A stretch of 64,000 bases of DNA from Antennarius striatus (taxonomy: Eukaryota; Chordata; Actinopteri; Lophiiformes; Antennariidae), in NCBI RefSeq assembly GCF_040054535.1, contig NC_090784.1, positions 12,459,001 to 12,523,000 of the forward strand, read 5' to 3'. Made by a program: the position numbers and the translations under genes. Shown piece after piece: positions 12,801 to 29,150 of the stretch. Positions within the stretch are counted from its first letter, which is position 1; each line of letters starts with the position of its first letter. The notes under the pieces are model-generated. The model was not told where the DNA came from, made no database searches, and saw only the letters and a list, made by a program, of their open reading frames with translations.

Positions 12801-12972
12801 ATTTTTCCTCAACTAGTTTGAAGCAGTCGCCAATATACTGGTAATTTTTGTTTGAAACATATCCCTTACAAAGTACCCTAGTGACGAAAAAGTCAATAAA
12901 GCATCCATAGCAGCTCAGAGAGGTGCCAAATAGCAAGCTAAGACAGACGAGTAACAAAACAAATGTGGCCAT
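4359..12972 (-). CDS. izumo1: Izumo sperm-egg fusion protein 1, nine coding exons, 337 aa
   Basis: Sperm membrane protein needed for gamete adhesion and fusion. Exons on the minus strand: 12972-12762, 12612-12526, 7778-7707, 7478-7455, 7352-7275, 6755-6652, 5934-5778, 4773-4578, 4443-4359. All have AG/GT borders and matching phases, and sum to 1014 nt. The protein has a signal peptide (1-20) and an Izumo four-helix domain with CYGC at 21-24. The hinge cysteines are at 127, 131, 142, 145, 150 and 156, with spacing close to human IZUMO1. An Ig-like domain follows, with C173-C227, W187, a DQGTYLC motif and an NVS sequon at 174. After a proline-rich stalk comes a membrane segment (about 290-315) and an acidic tail ending DEFYDC. 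The start is the ATG at 12972; a GTG slightly upstream is in frame but unlikely. Family identity rests on the cysteine map and domain order. Fish izumo1 function is known knowledge, not visible here. Confidence 0.9.
5516..5600 (-). mobile_element. SINE family B fragment in izumo1 intron 7
   Basis: Short piece resembling the family B 3' region (GTCACGGGTTCTACTGGAGCATATCCCAGCTGG-like). It is flanked by no clear tail. It lies in izumo1 intron 7, next to a weak alternative splice acceptor at 5503. Confidence 0.45.
6767..6880 (+). repeat. (CA)n/(GA)n microsatellite in izumo1 intron 5
   Basis: About 45 CA units followed by about 10 GA units. It starts only a few bases upstream (on the gene's strand) of the acceptor of izumo1 exon 6. 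The polypyrimidine side of this splice site is therefore next to a GT-rich transcript run. Confidence 0.95.
8230..9702. mobile_element. TIR DNA element with CAG target duplication (Harbinger-like)
   Basis: The ends are perfect 19-bp inverted repeats AGGCCTGTACCATAAAGCT that continue with one mismatch into GATTA. The element is flanked by CAG on both sides (8227-8229 and 9703-9705). The 3-bp duplication suits a PIF/Harbinger-type transposase. No transposase frame is present, so it is non-autonomous. It splits the LINE leader cleanly, and the host LINE reads through when it is removed. Confidence 0.8.
8410..9440. mobile_element. second TIR element nested in the Harbinger-like one (hAT-like)
   Basis: Terminal repeats are AGGGGTGGGCGGAT on the left and the complement of AGGGGTAGGCGATACT on the right, with ATCGATA/TATCGAT-rich subterminal sequence. 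The interior is AT-rich and non-coding. The ends look hAT-like. I could not find an 8-bp target duplication, so the boundaries may be off by a few bases or the duplication has decayed. Confidence 0.6.
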
Positions 12973-13214
12973 TTTCAGCTGCACTTAACTCAAGCAGCAG
13001 CTACGATTTGATGATCACCAGCAGATGGTCGTGAGGAACTCAGAGACCTGAATCCTATAAATCAAAGCAATCAAAGCCCCAATCTACTCTCCTTTGATCG
13101 TACGTAATGCATGACCTGTTGTACAGTTTACTCCCCTTTGTGTATTCTCCTTGTGCTTTGATCTGTGGTGTTTGTTATGGTCGTGCGTACTAACTAACTA
13201 ACTAACTAACTAAT

Positions 13215-13620
13215 GGTGGAGCACACAGCAAGGAGGTTCTGGGTTTGAGTCCCCGTTCTGTGCAGAGTCTGCATGTTCTTCCCATGTCTTCATGTCTGCA
13301 TGGGTTCTCTCCAGGTTCTCTGGCTTCCTCCCACTTCAGTTGCCCGAGACACACCATATGATGACAACCACGGGTCGTCTGTGGTGCCCCAATTACCCTC
13401 CAGGGTTATGGGATAGGCTAGGCTTGGCATGTTTTTGGAGGTCCAAAAAGGTGTGAGTGTGTGTGTGCGTGTTCGTTTGTCTATATGTGGCACCTCGGTG
13501 CACTGGTGTGACACCTGGAGTGCCCCCTGCCTCACACCCCCAATCAGTTTAGATAGGCTCCAGCACCCCGCGACTCGCAACAGTGGACGAAGCGGGTCAT
13601 GGAGATGAATGAATGAAGTA
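13215..13620 (+). mobile_element. tRNA-derived SINE, family B, long copy
   Basis: Carries GGTTCTGGGTTTGAGTCCCCG (B-box region), GCATGTTCTTCCCATGTC, the cytosine-rich CTGGCTTCCTCCCAC segment, and the 3' GATAGGCTCCAGCACCCCGC block ending in GAATGAATG. It lies about 240 bp upstream (by gene sense) of the izumo1 start codon, close enough to sit in or near its promoter. It is preceded by an (ACTA)n run at 13189-13213. Confidence 0.75.
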
Positions 13621-13861
13621 AATCCACTGTTATTGGAAATGTCACATCCATCATCAAAACTGAAGACGGTCCAAAAACAAAAAAGTAAAAAAAAAAAAAA
13701 GATTGGCACGAACAAGCTATGGCTATGGAAGACCATTCAGCAGCAATGGATGATCAATTAGCTCTCTTTTGTTTTATTGTCCTTGTACTTTGATCTATGG
13801 TCTTTGTTACAGTTGTGCATACTAACTAACCACATAACTAACTAACTTACTGGAAAGGCAG

Positions 13862-14097
13862 TGGCGGCAGTGGCTCAGTGGTAGAGCGGGTTGTCCAATG
13901 ATCACAAGATCATCGATTCTCCTGCCCAGCCACCTCTGAGTGTGAGCTGACAGTCGGAGGCATTAGCTCACCTCCCAGCACTGATGAGGTGTCCTTGAGC
14001 AAGGCGCCATCCCCTTTATAAGTTGCTCTCTGGGGGCGCACCAAGAAGGAGCTGCCCGACACTACTCCCCTCCCCCACCTGCATGCCCATAGCACGC

Positions 14098-14142
<45 letters not shown>

Positions 14143-14240
14143 ATATGGGCTTATACACACTATGTTTACATATGCATGCAACTAATAACCCGTGTCCCTA
14201 TGGGATCAGAACAGTACATTAAAATTTAAATTAAAAAAAA
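13862..14240 (+). mobile_element. tRNA-derived SINE, family A, copy 2 with internal (GT)n
   Basis: Begins GGCGGCAGTGGCTCAGTGGTAGAGCGG (A box), then shares GAGCTGACAGT, the GTCCTTGAGCAAGGCGCCAT block and a GCATGCCCATAG segment with copies 1 and 3. A (TG)20 run (14101-14140) sits in the same place as the CA/GT tract of copy 1. Confidence 0.8.
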
Positions 14241-14276
14241 GAATTAACTAACTAACAGAGGGACAATGCAATCTGT

Positions 14277-14458
14277 ACTACAGATTGCCTTTTGGCTAAG
14301 ATGAAGTGTAGTATGTGTCGTATAAGTTTAATATCTGATAGTCCCCTTTATAGGGATCATACTGTATATTAAATTAAGATTTGGAACAGGGAGATGGAAG
14401 AGTCTTCTTCCGTCCACTCCACTCATCTACCTGGTATTACAGTATATTCTCCGTGATG
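14277..14458 (+). pseudogene. U2 snRNA pseudogene
   Basis: Full-length match by eye to U2 spliceosomal RNA: GCCTTTTGGCTAAGATGAAG, then the branch-point recognition region GTGTAGTATGTGT, TTTAATATCTGATA, GGAACAGGGAGATGGAAG, CCGTCCACTCCACTCATC and ACCTGGTATTACAGTA. Substitutions and small gaps (for example in the stem-loop after TCTGATA and in the Sm-site region, here GATTTGGA) argue against function. No snRNA promoter (PSE) is evident upstream; instead a SINE lies there. Its 3' end runs directly into a SINE family B tail. Confidence 0.85.
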
Positions 14459-14575
14459 CAATGACAACGTGTCCAGAGTGTTTCCCTGCCTAATGCCTGT
14501 CAGTCCATTGGGATAGGCTCAAGCAACCCCCGTTACCCGCGAAAGCAGAATAAGCGGTGTGGAAAATGAATGACA
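14459..14575 (+). mobile_element. SINE family B 3' half joined to the U2 sequence
   Basis: Starts at ACAACGTGTCCAGAGTGTTTC and continues through GGGATAGGCTCAAGCAACCCCC to GAATGA. It corresponds to the 3' half of family B only. The 5' half is missing and replaced by U2, with no spacer. Confidence 0.65.
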
Positions 14576-16384
14576 GAACTCAAGAAACAGTTGATAGACA
14601 AATTGTTTTGGTTGCATAGTAACCAGACAGCCTGGTTTTACATTTCAGGAGTACCATGAAAAAAAAAGAGCCTTGAATGGGGATTTTTGTAAAGTATTAT
14701 TTTTCCTGCTTGTGTTTTTGTGACAAATTTGGGTTTTACAGGAGAGTAGAGCATCACAGACTTCCCTCTGCACTTCCCTCCATTCTATTGTCTCCAGTCC
14801 TCGTTTCCTGCTGCCTCAATGCACCATTTTACTGCAGAGAACTGAGATTGAGCGAGCTAAAGAGGGAGGTGGTAGCATGGGGGAGAGGCAAATGAAGAGG
14901 GAGTTAAACGCTTATGTATGTAAAGGGATAAAAGGAAAACGTCTTAACTAGTGGTGGGGAGATGGTCAAATGGAGAATGAAAGAGTAAAATGTCCGAAAA
15001 CCAATAGATCAACAAAATTAATAGTAATGGACAAGAAGAGAAAGTGTGTGTTCTTTTGGGAGGACTTCAGATTAATTGAAAGGCAAATAGATGTTAGAGA
15101 AGGAAGAGAATGGAGTGAGGATAAACTGAAAAGATAAAAGAAAAAGGGGAAGTCGCTGCAAGAGGTGAGAAAGGACACAAGTGACAGAGAGAGGAAGAGA
15201 ACAGGGAAGAGGGAGCGGGACTACAAATCAAGTCGCCTGCCTCATCACATCCTGTATCCCCCACTCGTCTCCCATCCTCCAGATCCCCCTACCCCTCCTC
15301 CCAGGTCCCTCACTCCTGGTGGATCTCCATGGCAACCAGACAGGGTGCCTAATACATGAACTTAATATATTTTCAGTGGCAGGGTGAGCTGGGTACTAAT
15401 GCATTCATCTGTCTCCACACAGACAAGCCAATCAATGTGAGTCAAGAGTCTGCTCCAGGACTGTAAACATCAGATAGTCCGGTGGTCGCAGGTGGAAAAT
15501 CCAAAATACTATATTGTACACACTTAAAGCATTTGAGTGCACTTATAATGGTGTCGGTCTGTGTAGAACCAGTATTGGGCCCACTCATAAAAACTCTTGT
15601 TGTAGGGTATTTTAAAAAATGACAAAAGAAAAAAATTGAGTTAATTTATATTTATGTGAAAGATCAGACTGCCTTTCTCACTCCTATAGAAAGACAAGGG
15701 AATGATTTTCATAAAATGTCATCCATATTCAGGAAATTTTGCTCCTTGCAAAAACTGACTCATTATCTCTGTATAGGTGGTGACATGCAAGCAGACAAAA
15801 TTAGAACAAAGCTGAAAATTTGTAAATTTATCTTGTGTTTCTCTTAAGACAGGGAAACATACTTGTCAGAAATTCATACACATTTTAAACATGTTTTATT
15901 AATTTACAGACGTATGTAACCAAGTACATGGTCATGCATGTGGTTTGCCAATAACTGTTATTTCCAAAGTTGACATAAATGACGGGGTCACAACCTTTGG
16001 CTACCTTCTTAATGGCCCCCAGTGAGGACTATAACACAAAGACAGCCATTAGGATTGGCCCCCTGAGACACTCTTTTGCAGAATGAAGGTTCTTCTTTTT
16101 CTTCAGGTCTTAATCATCGCTGTTTTGTTTTTTTTAAAGCAGGTTGAAATAACAGAGAAAACCAAACCTGAATTCAGGAAATTATAGGGAATGAAATGTT
16201 CATCGTATTTTTGCGTTTTACAGAACGTTCATCCATTCTGGGACGTTGAAACTGAATGCAGCCCTGTTCCCGAGGACCTCACCTGTGACCTGCTTTGACC
16301 TCACAGGTTAAGGGTCTCAGGGACAGAGGGGCATACTGAAAAATTAAAGTAAACAAGAAAGTTTAAAATACCTAAATGCCCTAA

Positions 16385-16423
16385 ATGCTTAAGGGTTCAT
16401 CTTAAAAATGAACCCTTAAGCAT
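16385..16423. repeat. perfect 16-bp inverted repeat
   Basis: ATGCTTAAGGGTTCAT, a 7-nt spacer, then its exact complement. It lies 20 bp beyond the stop codon of the minus-strand gene ending at 16443, so it would form a strong hairpin in that gene's 3' UTR if transcribed. Confidence 0.9.
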
Positions 16424-16442
16424 ATGGAAAACAAAGCTGAAC

Positions 16443-22163
<5,721 letters not shown>

Positions 22164-22169
22164 CTAGAA

Positions 22170-24890
22170 GGTTGTACAGTTATCTCCGTGCTGTTTATTA
22201 TGCGAAACCATACAACCAACTACCTCACACTGCAGAGCACAAACTGTCGTGCTCCTCTCAACGCAAGATCTCCAGCAGAACCAAGGTTTCTGTGCAAATA
22301 CTCTACTTATACACCTGGCCCCTGTCATGCAGCCAATTATCTTCTGCCTCATGCTTTTCTATGTGACCGATATACTGATATAGACCTCAAATGTCCTTAT
22401 TTATGTATCATCTAGCAGATTTTAAGACTGGGTTATACACAGGCAACAGATTCTCCCCTTTTCCTTTCATTTGTTTTTGCACTGCGTTGTTTTATTTTTA
22501 CAAGAACGTTTTCATGCTCGAGGGGTTTCTTTGGTCTGTTTTGTGAGTAAAGAATACAAAATTTTTTCAAAAAAACATACTAAACAGAATAGTGATGTGT
22601 CTTCGGAGCATAATTGGTGGTGTTTGTCTGTTTGTGCATGCAGTTATGGTAGATTTGGATTACAAATGGGGTCTTTGATGATATGGTTTGAAATGAAAAG
22701 ATGGAAGTTATGATTTCACAGCATAAAATGAATGGGATTCAGTGCACCTTTATGGAATGCTGCAGTGGCTGTGATGTTACATGAACAGCTGCAGTGAGGG
22801 AATCCACATTTAAGGCTGCACACAAAAGCCTGTAGGTAGTTAATGAATACCAGCTATTTACACAAACACTGATAGATGCAGAGAAATGCCAATGAAGGGT
22901 GGCAACTGACTTTATCAAATCTACTCAAGGTGTATAAGAAAAATATGGGACAAGCTTGTTTCTCATAAAAAAACATTCTGAACTGGAAAAAAACAAAGCA
23001 AAACAATGAAAAACCATTCCTACACCGTTACATGAAGCCATTCATACATGTGTACTGCGAGGGTTCCTCCCCTCCAGATCCCTTTGTTGAATAAATTCAA
23101 CTGGACTTGTAAGTGGACTTCTTCAGTTGTCAACTGAACTTCGTCAGAACAGAAGAAACTTAGTGGATGAGAAGTGAAGTGCATTCAAGAATTTCTGTCC
23201 TTAAAGTCCAGGTGACTCTAAAATGACCTGGTGACTGACAAACTTCTCAGATATTTTCGCTCCATCTATTCATAGTATTTCGATTTCTTGGGGGGTGGCG
23301 CCCTCTAGCGGTGACTACCTCTTACTTCTCTTTCTGACTGGTCCTTACTGAATGTCATGAGAAAGCAATGCAACAGTAAAAACTCAATAATACTGAGTCT
23401 GATCAGCTTGGTCAGCTTGCTCGTCAAATAACACTTTTTTCCACATAAAGCCAATATAAAAATATGATCATGTATCCAATCACATGCTGGAAAAAAATGT
23501 CAAAGCATTTCCATCCATTGCAGCTACATTATTATCAGCTCTACTGTTTGGATTTATGCTTTCATATATTTATATTTCGTCCAAAATCAACTATCAAATT
23601 TTAATGAATAGCTCTCAGATTTGCATAATTCTTTCTGCCATGAAGCTGATCACCTTTAATTTAGTCGTAAACTTTAATTAAAAGTCTTGAGCATGTCAGA
23701 AGTTGTGAAATTATTTAATATCCATTACAAAATAACACTATAACTAAATCCATTTTTGATCATCCTCCCCATAGGAAATACACGTTTCATAGTCCACTAA
23801 GATATATGGTTGGGCAATGTCTTGGTAACATTGGAGTGGGGGGGGCCGATTCAGCTGCAACCAGGTCAAAATGGTACCCTACTTAAATGTTGTTCAGCCA
23901 TTAAAAAAAAAAACCAAAAAAACCCCTACGACTTCAGTTTGTCAGATATTTACTAAACACAATGCAAAAGCTTATTCTAAGTCTGCAACACTGAAAAGAG
24001 AGCAGTGCATGGGAACTGGACGAATATGGCATATGGGATTTAAGGATTTGTTCATTCAAAACAGGAGCATTACATGACAGCAAAGGAGTCAAGATCGTAT
24101 TGTCTACACATCCTTCTCATCATACCTTTTGTCGAGCTGTGTCAATGTGCATGATTTAACCTTATGGAAGACTGTCAGTGCAAAACATTTAACCTGGTAG
24201 ACAACAGGATTGTATGACAGGAGAAAAACGTTGATGGATAAATTTGTCTATTAGTTTCTCCTCCTTTCCTTTTTGGTTAGGGTTTAGAACCCTCCTCATC
24301 CCATGCATGGTCCTTCCAGTCTCCTTTGCATCATTCTGTCACAAAGTTCAGAACTCCCCTCCTTTCCCTTCTTCTCCTCACCCAGTGTGTCTCTGCTTCA
24401 GCCCTCAAGGATCCCCGTTTCCCGCCTCTTAACCAGTTAAACCAACCACTGTCTTCATGCCCCCCTGCTGCCTTCTCACCTTCTTCTGCCTTTATTCTTT
24501 ATTAGTGAGTAGATCACAAAATAGACATCAGCCTATCAGCCATTCCTTCACCTGATTGACATACAGGACAGCCAGACACATGACTTTTTCTGGAATTTAG
24601 GTCACAGCGCATATCCAGAGATGGTGCAAAGCTAGCAGAAATAACAAGAAGTCAGCTAATGAGTTGCCCACAAGTATTAGCCCTTGGCTTTTTTGTCGTA
24701 AACTTGAGGAAAAACTATACAAGTGAGTGAGGGAGCTGGACCAAGTAAGAAAACAAAAACTTAAAGGGACAGTAAAGTTAGTTTTAAGTGACATATATGT
24801 TATTCATTATTATGAAAAATAGAAGAAAAAATAAATTTTATATGTGTAGGATCATCCGTTTGGTCAAAAAAGCTTAAAATCTGCGCCGCA
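22170..24890. other. no supported genes
   Basis: AT-rich sequence with short frames only. A 23095-23215 piece containing AGTGGACTTCTTCAGTTG and GGATGAGAAGTGAAG resembles the dispersed fish repeat also seen near 45.5 kb. Upstream exons of the unrecognised minus-strand gene may lie here but were not found. Confidence 0.4.
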
Positions 24891-24894
24891 GCAG

Positions 24895-25235
24895 CTTCCG
24901 CATTCAGTGGTCACGTGGGCGTCATACGTCACTGGGGACAAACATAGCTTAGCATCCATAAGAAACAATACAATTCTAGACGCTATTAACCCCAAAAGTA
25001 TCATGGTTACCTGCGTGGTGAACGGTTGTGTCAACAGAACAGCAAAAAGACGCGAAGACAAGAACCTGTCGTTCTTTGGAATACCTTCTGGGAAGGTATA
25101 GCGCTAAAAATGCTTACGCGCTAGCCCGTCAATGGGATTGTCCATATTATGTTAGAATTGCATGTTTCTTATGGCTGCTAAACTATGTTTTGCCCCAGTG
25201 ACGCATGACGCCCACGTGTCCACTGAATGCGGAAG
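24895..25235 (+). mobile_element. 341-bp TIR element carrying a THAP-type first exon
   Basis: The two ends are about 43-bp inverted repeats starting CTTCCGCATTCAGTGG, with a few mismatches. Inside, 25003-25095 encodes 31 residues starting MVTCVVNGCVNRTAK and ending FFGIPSGK, then a splice-donor-like AAG|GTATAG. The CxxxxC pair and the SFFGIP block match the N-terminal half of a THAP zinc finger, a DNA-binding domain used by P-element and Kolobok transposases. The rest of the transposase is missing. TTAA occurs outside both ends (24874-24877 and 25240-25243), which would fit Kolobok, but at unequal distances. Confidence 0.7.
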
Positions 25236-25807
25236 TATGTTAAGTATCATTCCACCATGACTGATGATCATTTGGGCTCATGCTTTTATGCAAGGTACAC
25301 CAACATACATATAAAGAATTCTCAATGTATTTATAAATAGAAATATATTTTGCATTTTTGTGGCAGGTATCATTTTGACTTGGTCATTTTATAAGTAGCT
25401 CGCAAAAGCTGATTATATTAGCTGAAAAAGTCTGAGCACCACTGATTTAAACCTAACGCAACACCAAAGATGTGACGCAAATGTGGGAAAGGGAAAGGCA
25501 GAAAACACACTGCTAGAGAGAGTGACACTGATCTTCTGAAATATGCCTGTGTTTCCTCCTCCAGGTGAGAGCAATGCTCTGTCCAACACTCATCTACTTT
25601 GGTTGATGCCAAGATGGCAAAATAAATGTTGCCATGGGAACCTTTTGCTTAGCAACACCAACAACCTGGCAGCTAGCCAGTCTGTTGCTATGGCACAGAT
25701 GTCGATCTACATATGCTTCGTGTCCAGCCTTTTGAAGCTCAGTTTCAAAGTTTCCAATCAAACGCTTTAACGTAAGAATAGCTCTTTTAGGGTTTTAAAG
25801 AGTGAAG

Positions 25808-25924
<117 letters not shown>

Positions 25925-26278
25925 GTATGGTGAAAGTCATAACGGATGAATGCAGTTCCATCTCCAGAAATACCATCATTCTATTTCCTGTTTCAATCTA
26001 AACTTAATTTTAGTCCGATTTTATTTCCTACTTCTGTGTCAGCAGCACAGCTAGAGTATTACAAAGGCTTGATAATTGTTTTATACTAACTACTCTTGTC
26101 AAAGCACCACTGGAGTCTCATTGAAATTATATAGTTTAAAACTTAACAGTTAAACTGAATTTAAAATGTTAATTTGATATTTTGATTTTGTACACAGTAC
26201 ATTAATTTGTGATGCAAACATAATCATCGTAATTAATTCTTACAACCTTGGTGAGTTTTAACTTAGTTTTATTCACTG

Positions 26279-26590
26279 ACGTCCGTCCATCCATCCATTT
26301 TCTAAACCTGCTTCATCCGCTGTCGCGGGTCGTGGGGTGCTGGAGCCTAGCCTATCCCAGCTGACTGGGGGCGTGAGGCAGGGGACACTCCAGTCATGAC
26401 GCCAGTGCACCACGGAGCCACACATACACAGAGATAAATACTCACACTCACAATAATTCCCTGCGGGCAATTTCATCCACCTAAAACGAATGTTTTTTTG
26501 CAGATGGGAGGAAGCCGGAGAACCCGGAGAGAACCCACATAGACAAGCGGAGAAGGTTCTAACTCCACACAGAGCGGGACTCAAATTCGG
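26279..26590 (-). mobile_element. tRNA-derived SINE, family B
   Basis: Minus-strand copy. On that strand it runs from the GAGTCCCGCTCTGTGTGGAG region through GAACCTTCTCCGC and GGCTTCCTCCCATCTGC. It ends with the GCTGGGATAGGCTAGGCTCC block and a (GGAT)n tail (plus-strand ATCCATCCATTTTC). Confidence 0.8.
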
Positions 26591-27020
26591 AATAAGAATA
26601 AATGTAAAGTTTATGAAATATGAATTCATGTATGAACATTATTCTGTCAACATTTGTGTTTTCAGCCAATGTTTTGCATGCTTGCAAAAGACTGAGACAA
26701 CCCAGGCTGCAAGACAAATATTTAACCGAGTGCATGAATTGAGTTTTGGACATAAAAGTCAAACATTATTGCTACGTTATTAAAGTGTTCTGGCAGCGCT
26801 GGTTTTGTTGAAGTTAATAAATAAGTGATAGGCACAGGATGAGTTGAGATCAGCGTCTGGATAATAAATATGTGTTTCTCCCCTCAAGACATTGTGACAA
26901 TAACTGTATATTATGGGAGTCAGAATTGATTGAATTATCTATTACCACTATTTCATCTTTGTGTGTAATTAACAAGGACAACAGATTAATTTTGTTGAAT
27001 AATTTTCCTGAATTTACTGT

Positions 27021-27215
<195 letters not shown>

Positions 27216-27383
27216 TAATAGGGCAATCATTAAAATTGAAATTGAAATAGCTCTAGTTCTATAGTTATAGAACTTGAATTACAGCTAAAGTTAGAATTCT
27301 CTTTTAGTTCCATTTTAACATTTTTCAAAATGTTCAGTGTTATGTAGAAAATCATCATAAACACCAAAAATAATCACGCTCGC

Positions 27384-27516
<133 letters not shown>

Positions 27517-27519
27517 GAG

Positions 27520-29118
27520 CCACAGTTCATAGGTTCAGTATCCACTCAGCATCTTGTGTCACTGGACAAAAGTGTGGAGAGTTATGGACTTACTCCAGCT
27601 GTCTTAAAAACAGCACCAGCTTCACAATTCAAGCAGCACGACAACCTCTGGAATACTTCTGTTCATACCTTAACTCTCATTCACACAGATGCAGCAGGAG
27701 AGTGGGTACGGTTTTTACAGACTTGCAAACAGATATAATGCAGACACTCAGTTGAAAGTAAAATATCATAATTAATTATAAGATACATGTAAGTGATAAT
27801 GTAAAAATAAATAAGGCAGAGTTCACCGTCAAACACACAACCAAACAGCTGCTCTCCAAATCATTTAGTTATCACACTATGGAAATACAAGAATCACTTT
27901 CTATATTTTTTAACAACTCCGAAGTACAGAGCGCGATGACTATTTCACACCACAACACACTAATCTATAAGTAGACCTACATTAGAAGCTACATTGAACT
28001 CTTGAATGTTTGCTTTACTTCTTGGGTACTGCCATTCACGACTGTTTGGGTCTTATCTTTATTAGACGTTATCGTTTCAGTGTTTCCCTGGTGGAACACG
28101 TCACATAAAACATATTTATAATTCTCAGTTTGTGATTGTTCAGCTCAACATTTGTAGGTGTATAAATCTTGATATGCACTCATTTGCTCAGTGGTGTGGA
28201 CAAAGCCATGCACCAGCTTGGACCGCTAAGCCTCCTGCTCTGGTTTGGTAAATACTGCATAACTTCAAAAGAAGCAGCCAAACAGCTTTAGCTGGCCGAC
28301 TGCACAATGAGCATAATAGCCCCCCCACCCCCACCCCCTGAGAGCTCCAGCCCAGTTCATTTACCCTTGCAACTGCTGCATGTGCACATGTGTCTTTGTT
28401 TCACTCGGAGGCTCCCCACCTTCTGCTCCTTACAAAGCGGATGTATAGAGGAACATTTAAGACCTCATTTTTTACAGAGGAAATGCACCCCCCCCCCTCC
28501 CTCTCGTCTGTTCTGTTTGCCTCTCACATGTAATGCCTGATTGACCACAGTACCCCTTAAAGAGGTCAAAGGGCAGACAAAACAGTCTGGTGTCATGGCA
28601 ACCTGTGTGCCACCAACCAGTATGGTGAGGGGGGGAAGCAGGGGGGACCAATGAGCTGTGAGTTAACCCCTTGAGAATGCCTTGAATTTAGGCTAATGTG
28701 TGTACAAACACAAACACACCCACATGATGCACCTGCACCATTAAAAGGACCCTCATAATTTGGACTCCAGAATAATCGTGCATTGAATGTGAGTGTAAGG
28801 TGGCGCACACACTGATGGCTGCATGGGGGGGGGGTGCTGTTTGCGGGGGCACAGGAGACAGTTCTGTGAGAAAGGTTCTTTGTGACCACTCGATGCAATG
28901 GGAGTGTTTGTGTGTAGGGATAAGGGATAAATGGGAAGCAAAAGAATTCAGATCAATACTAAACTGAGAGGGGGAGAGTGGGGCTTAGAGGAGAGTAGTA
29001 GGTGGTGAGAGGGCGGGGCCACAGACGGACTGATTAATCATTCCTGTATCGTTATTGACTTTCTGCTGAGACGTGTAATTCAGAGTCAGGTCAGATTCTG
29101 AATTTTGAGTTTGCTTGC

Positions 29119-29150
<32 letters not shown>

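Noticed and set aside
13189..13213. Regularly spaced short repeats as a CRISPR-like array
   Set aside because: Simple (ACTA)n microsatellite; no unique spacers, and the window is vertebrate.
13862..13935. tRNA gene (also at 39457 and 1090)
   Set aside because: A and B boxes are present, but the ends do not form an acceptor stem and the sequence continues into shared SINE bodies.
14287..14450. Functional U2 snRNA gene
   Set aside because: Multiple substitutions in paired regions, no recognisable snRNA promoter, and a SINE tail attached to the 3' end.
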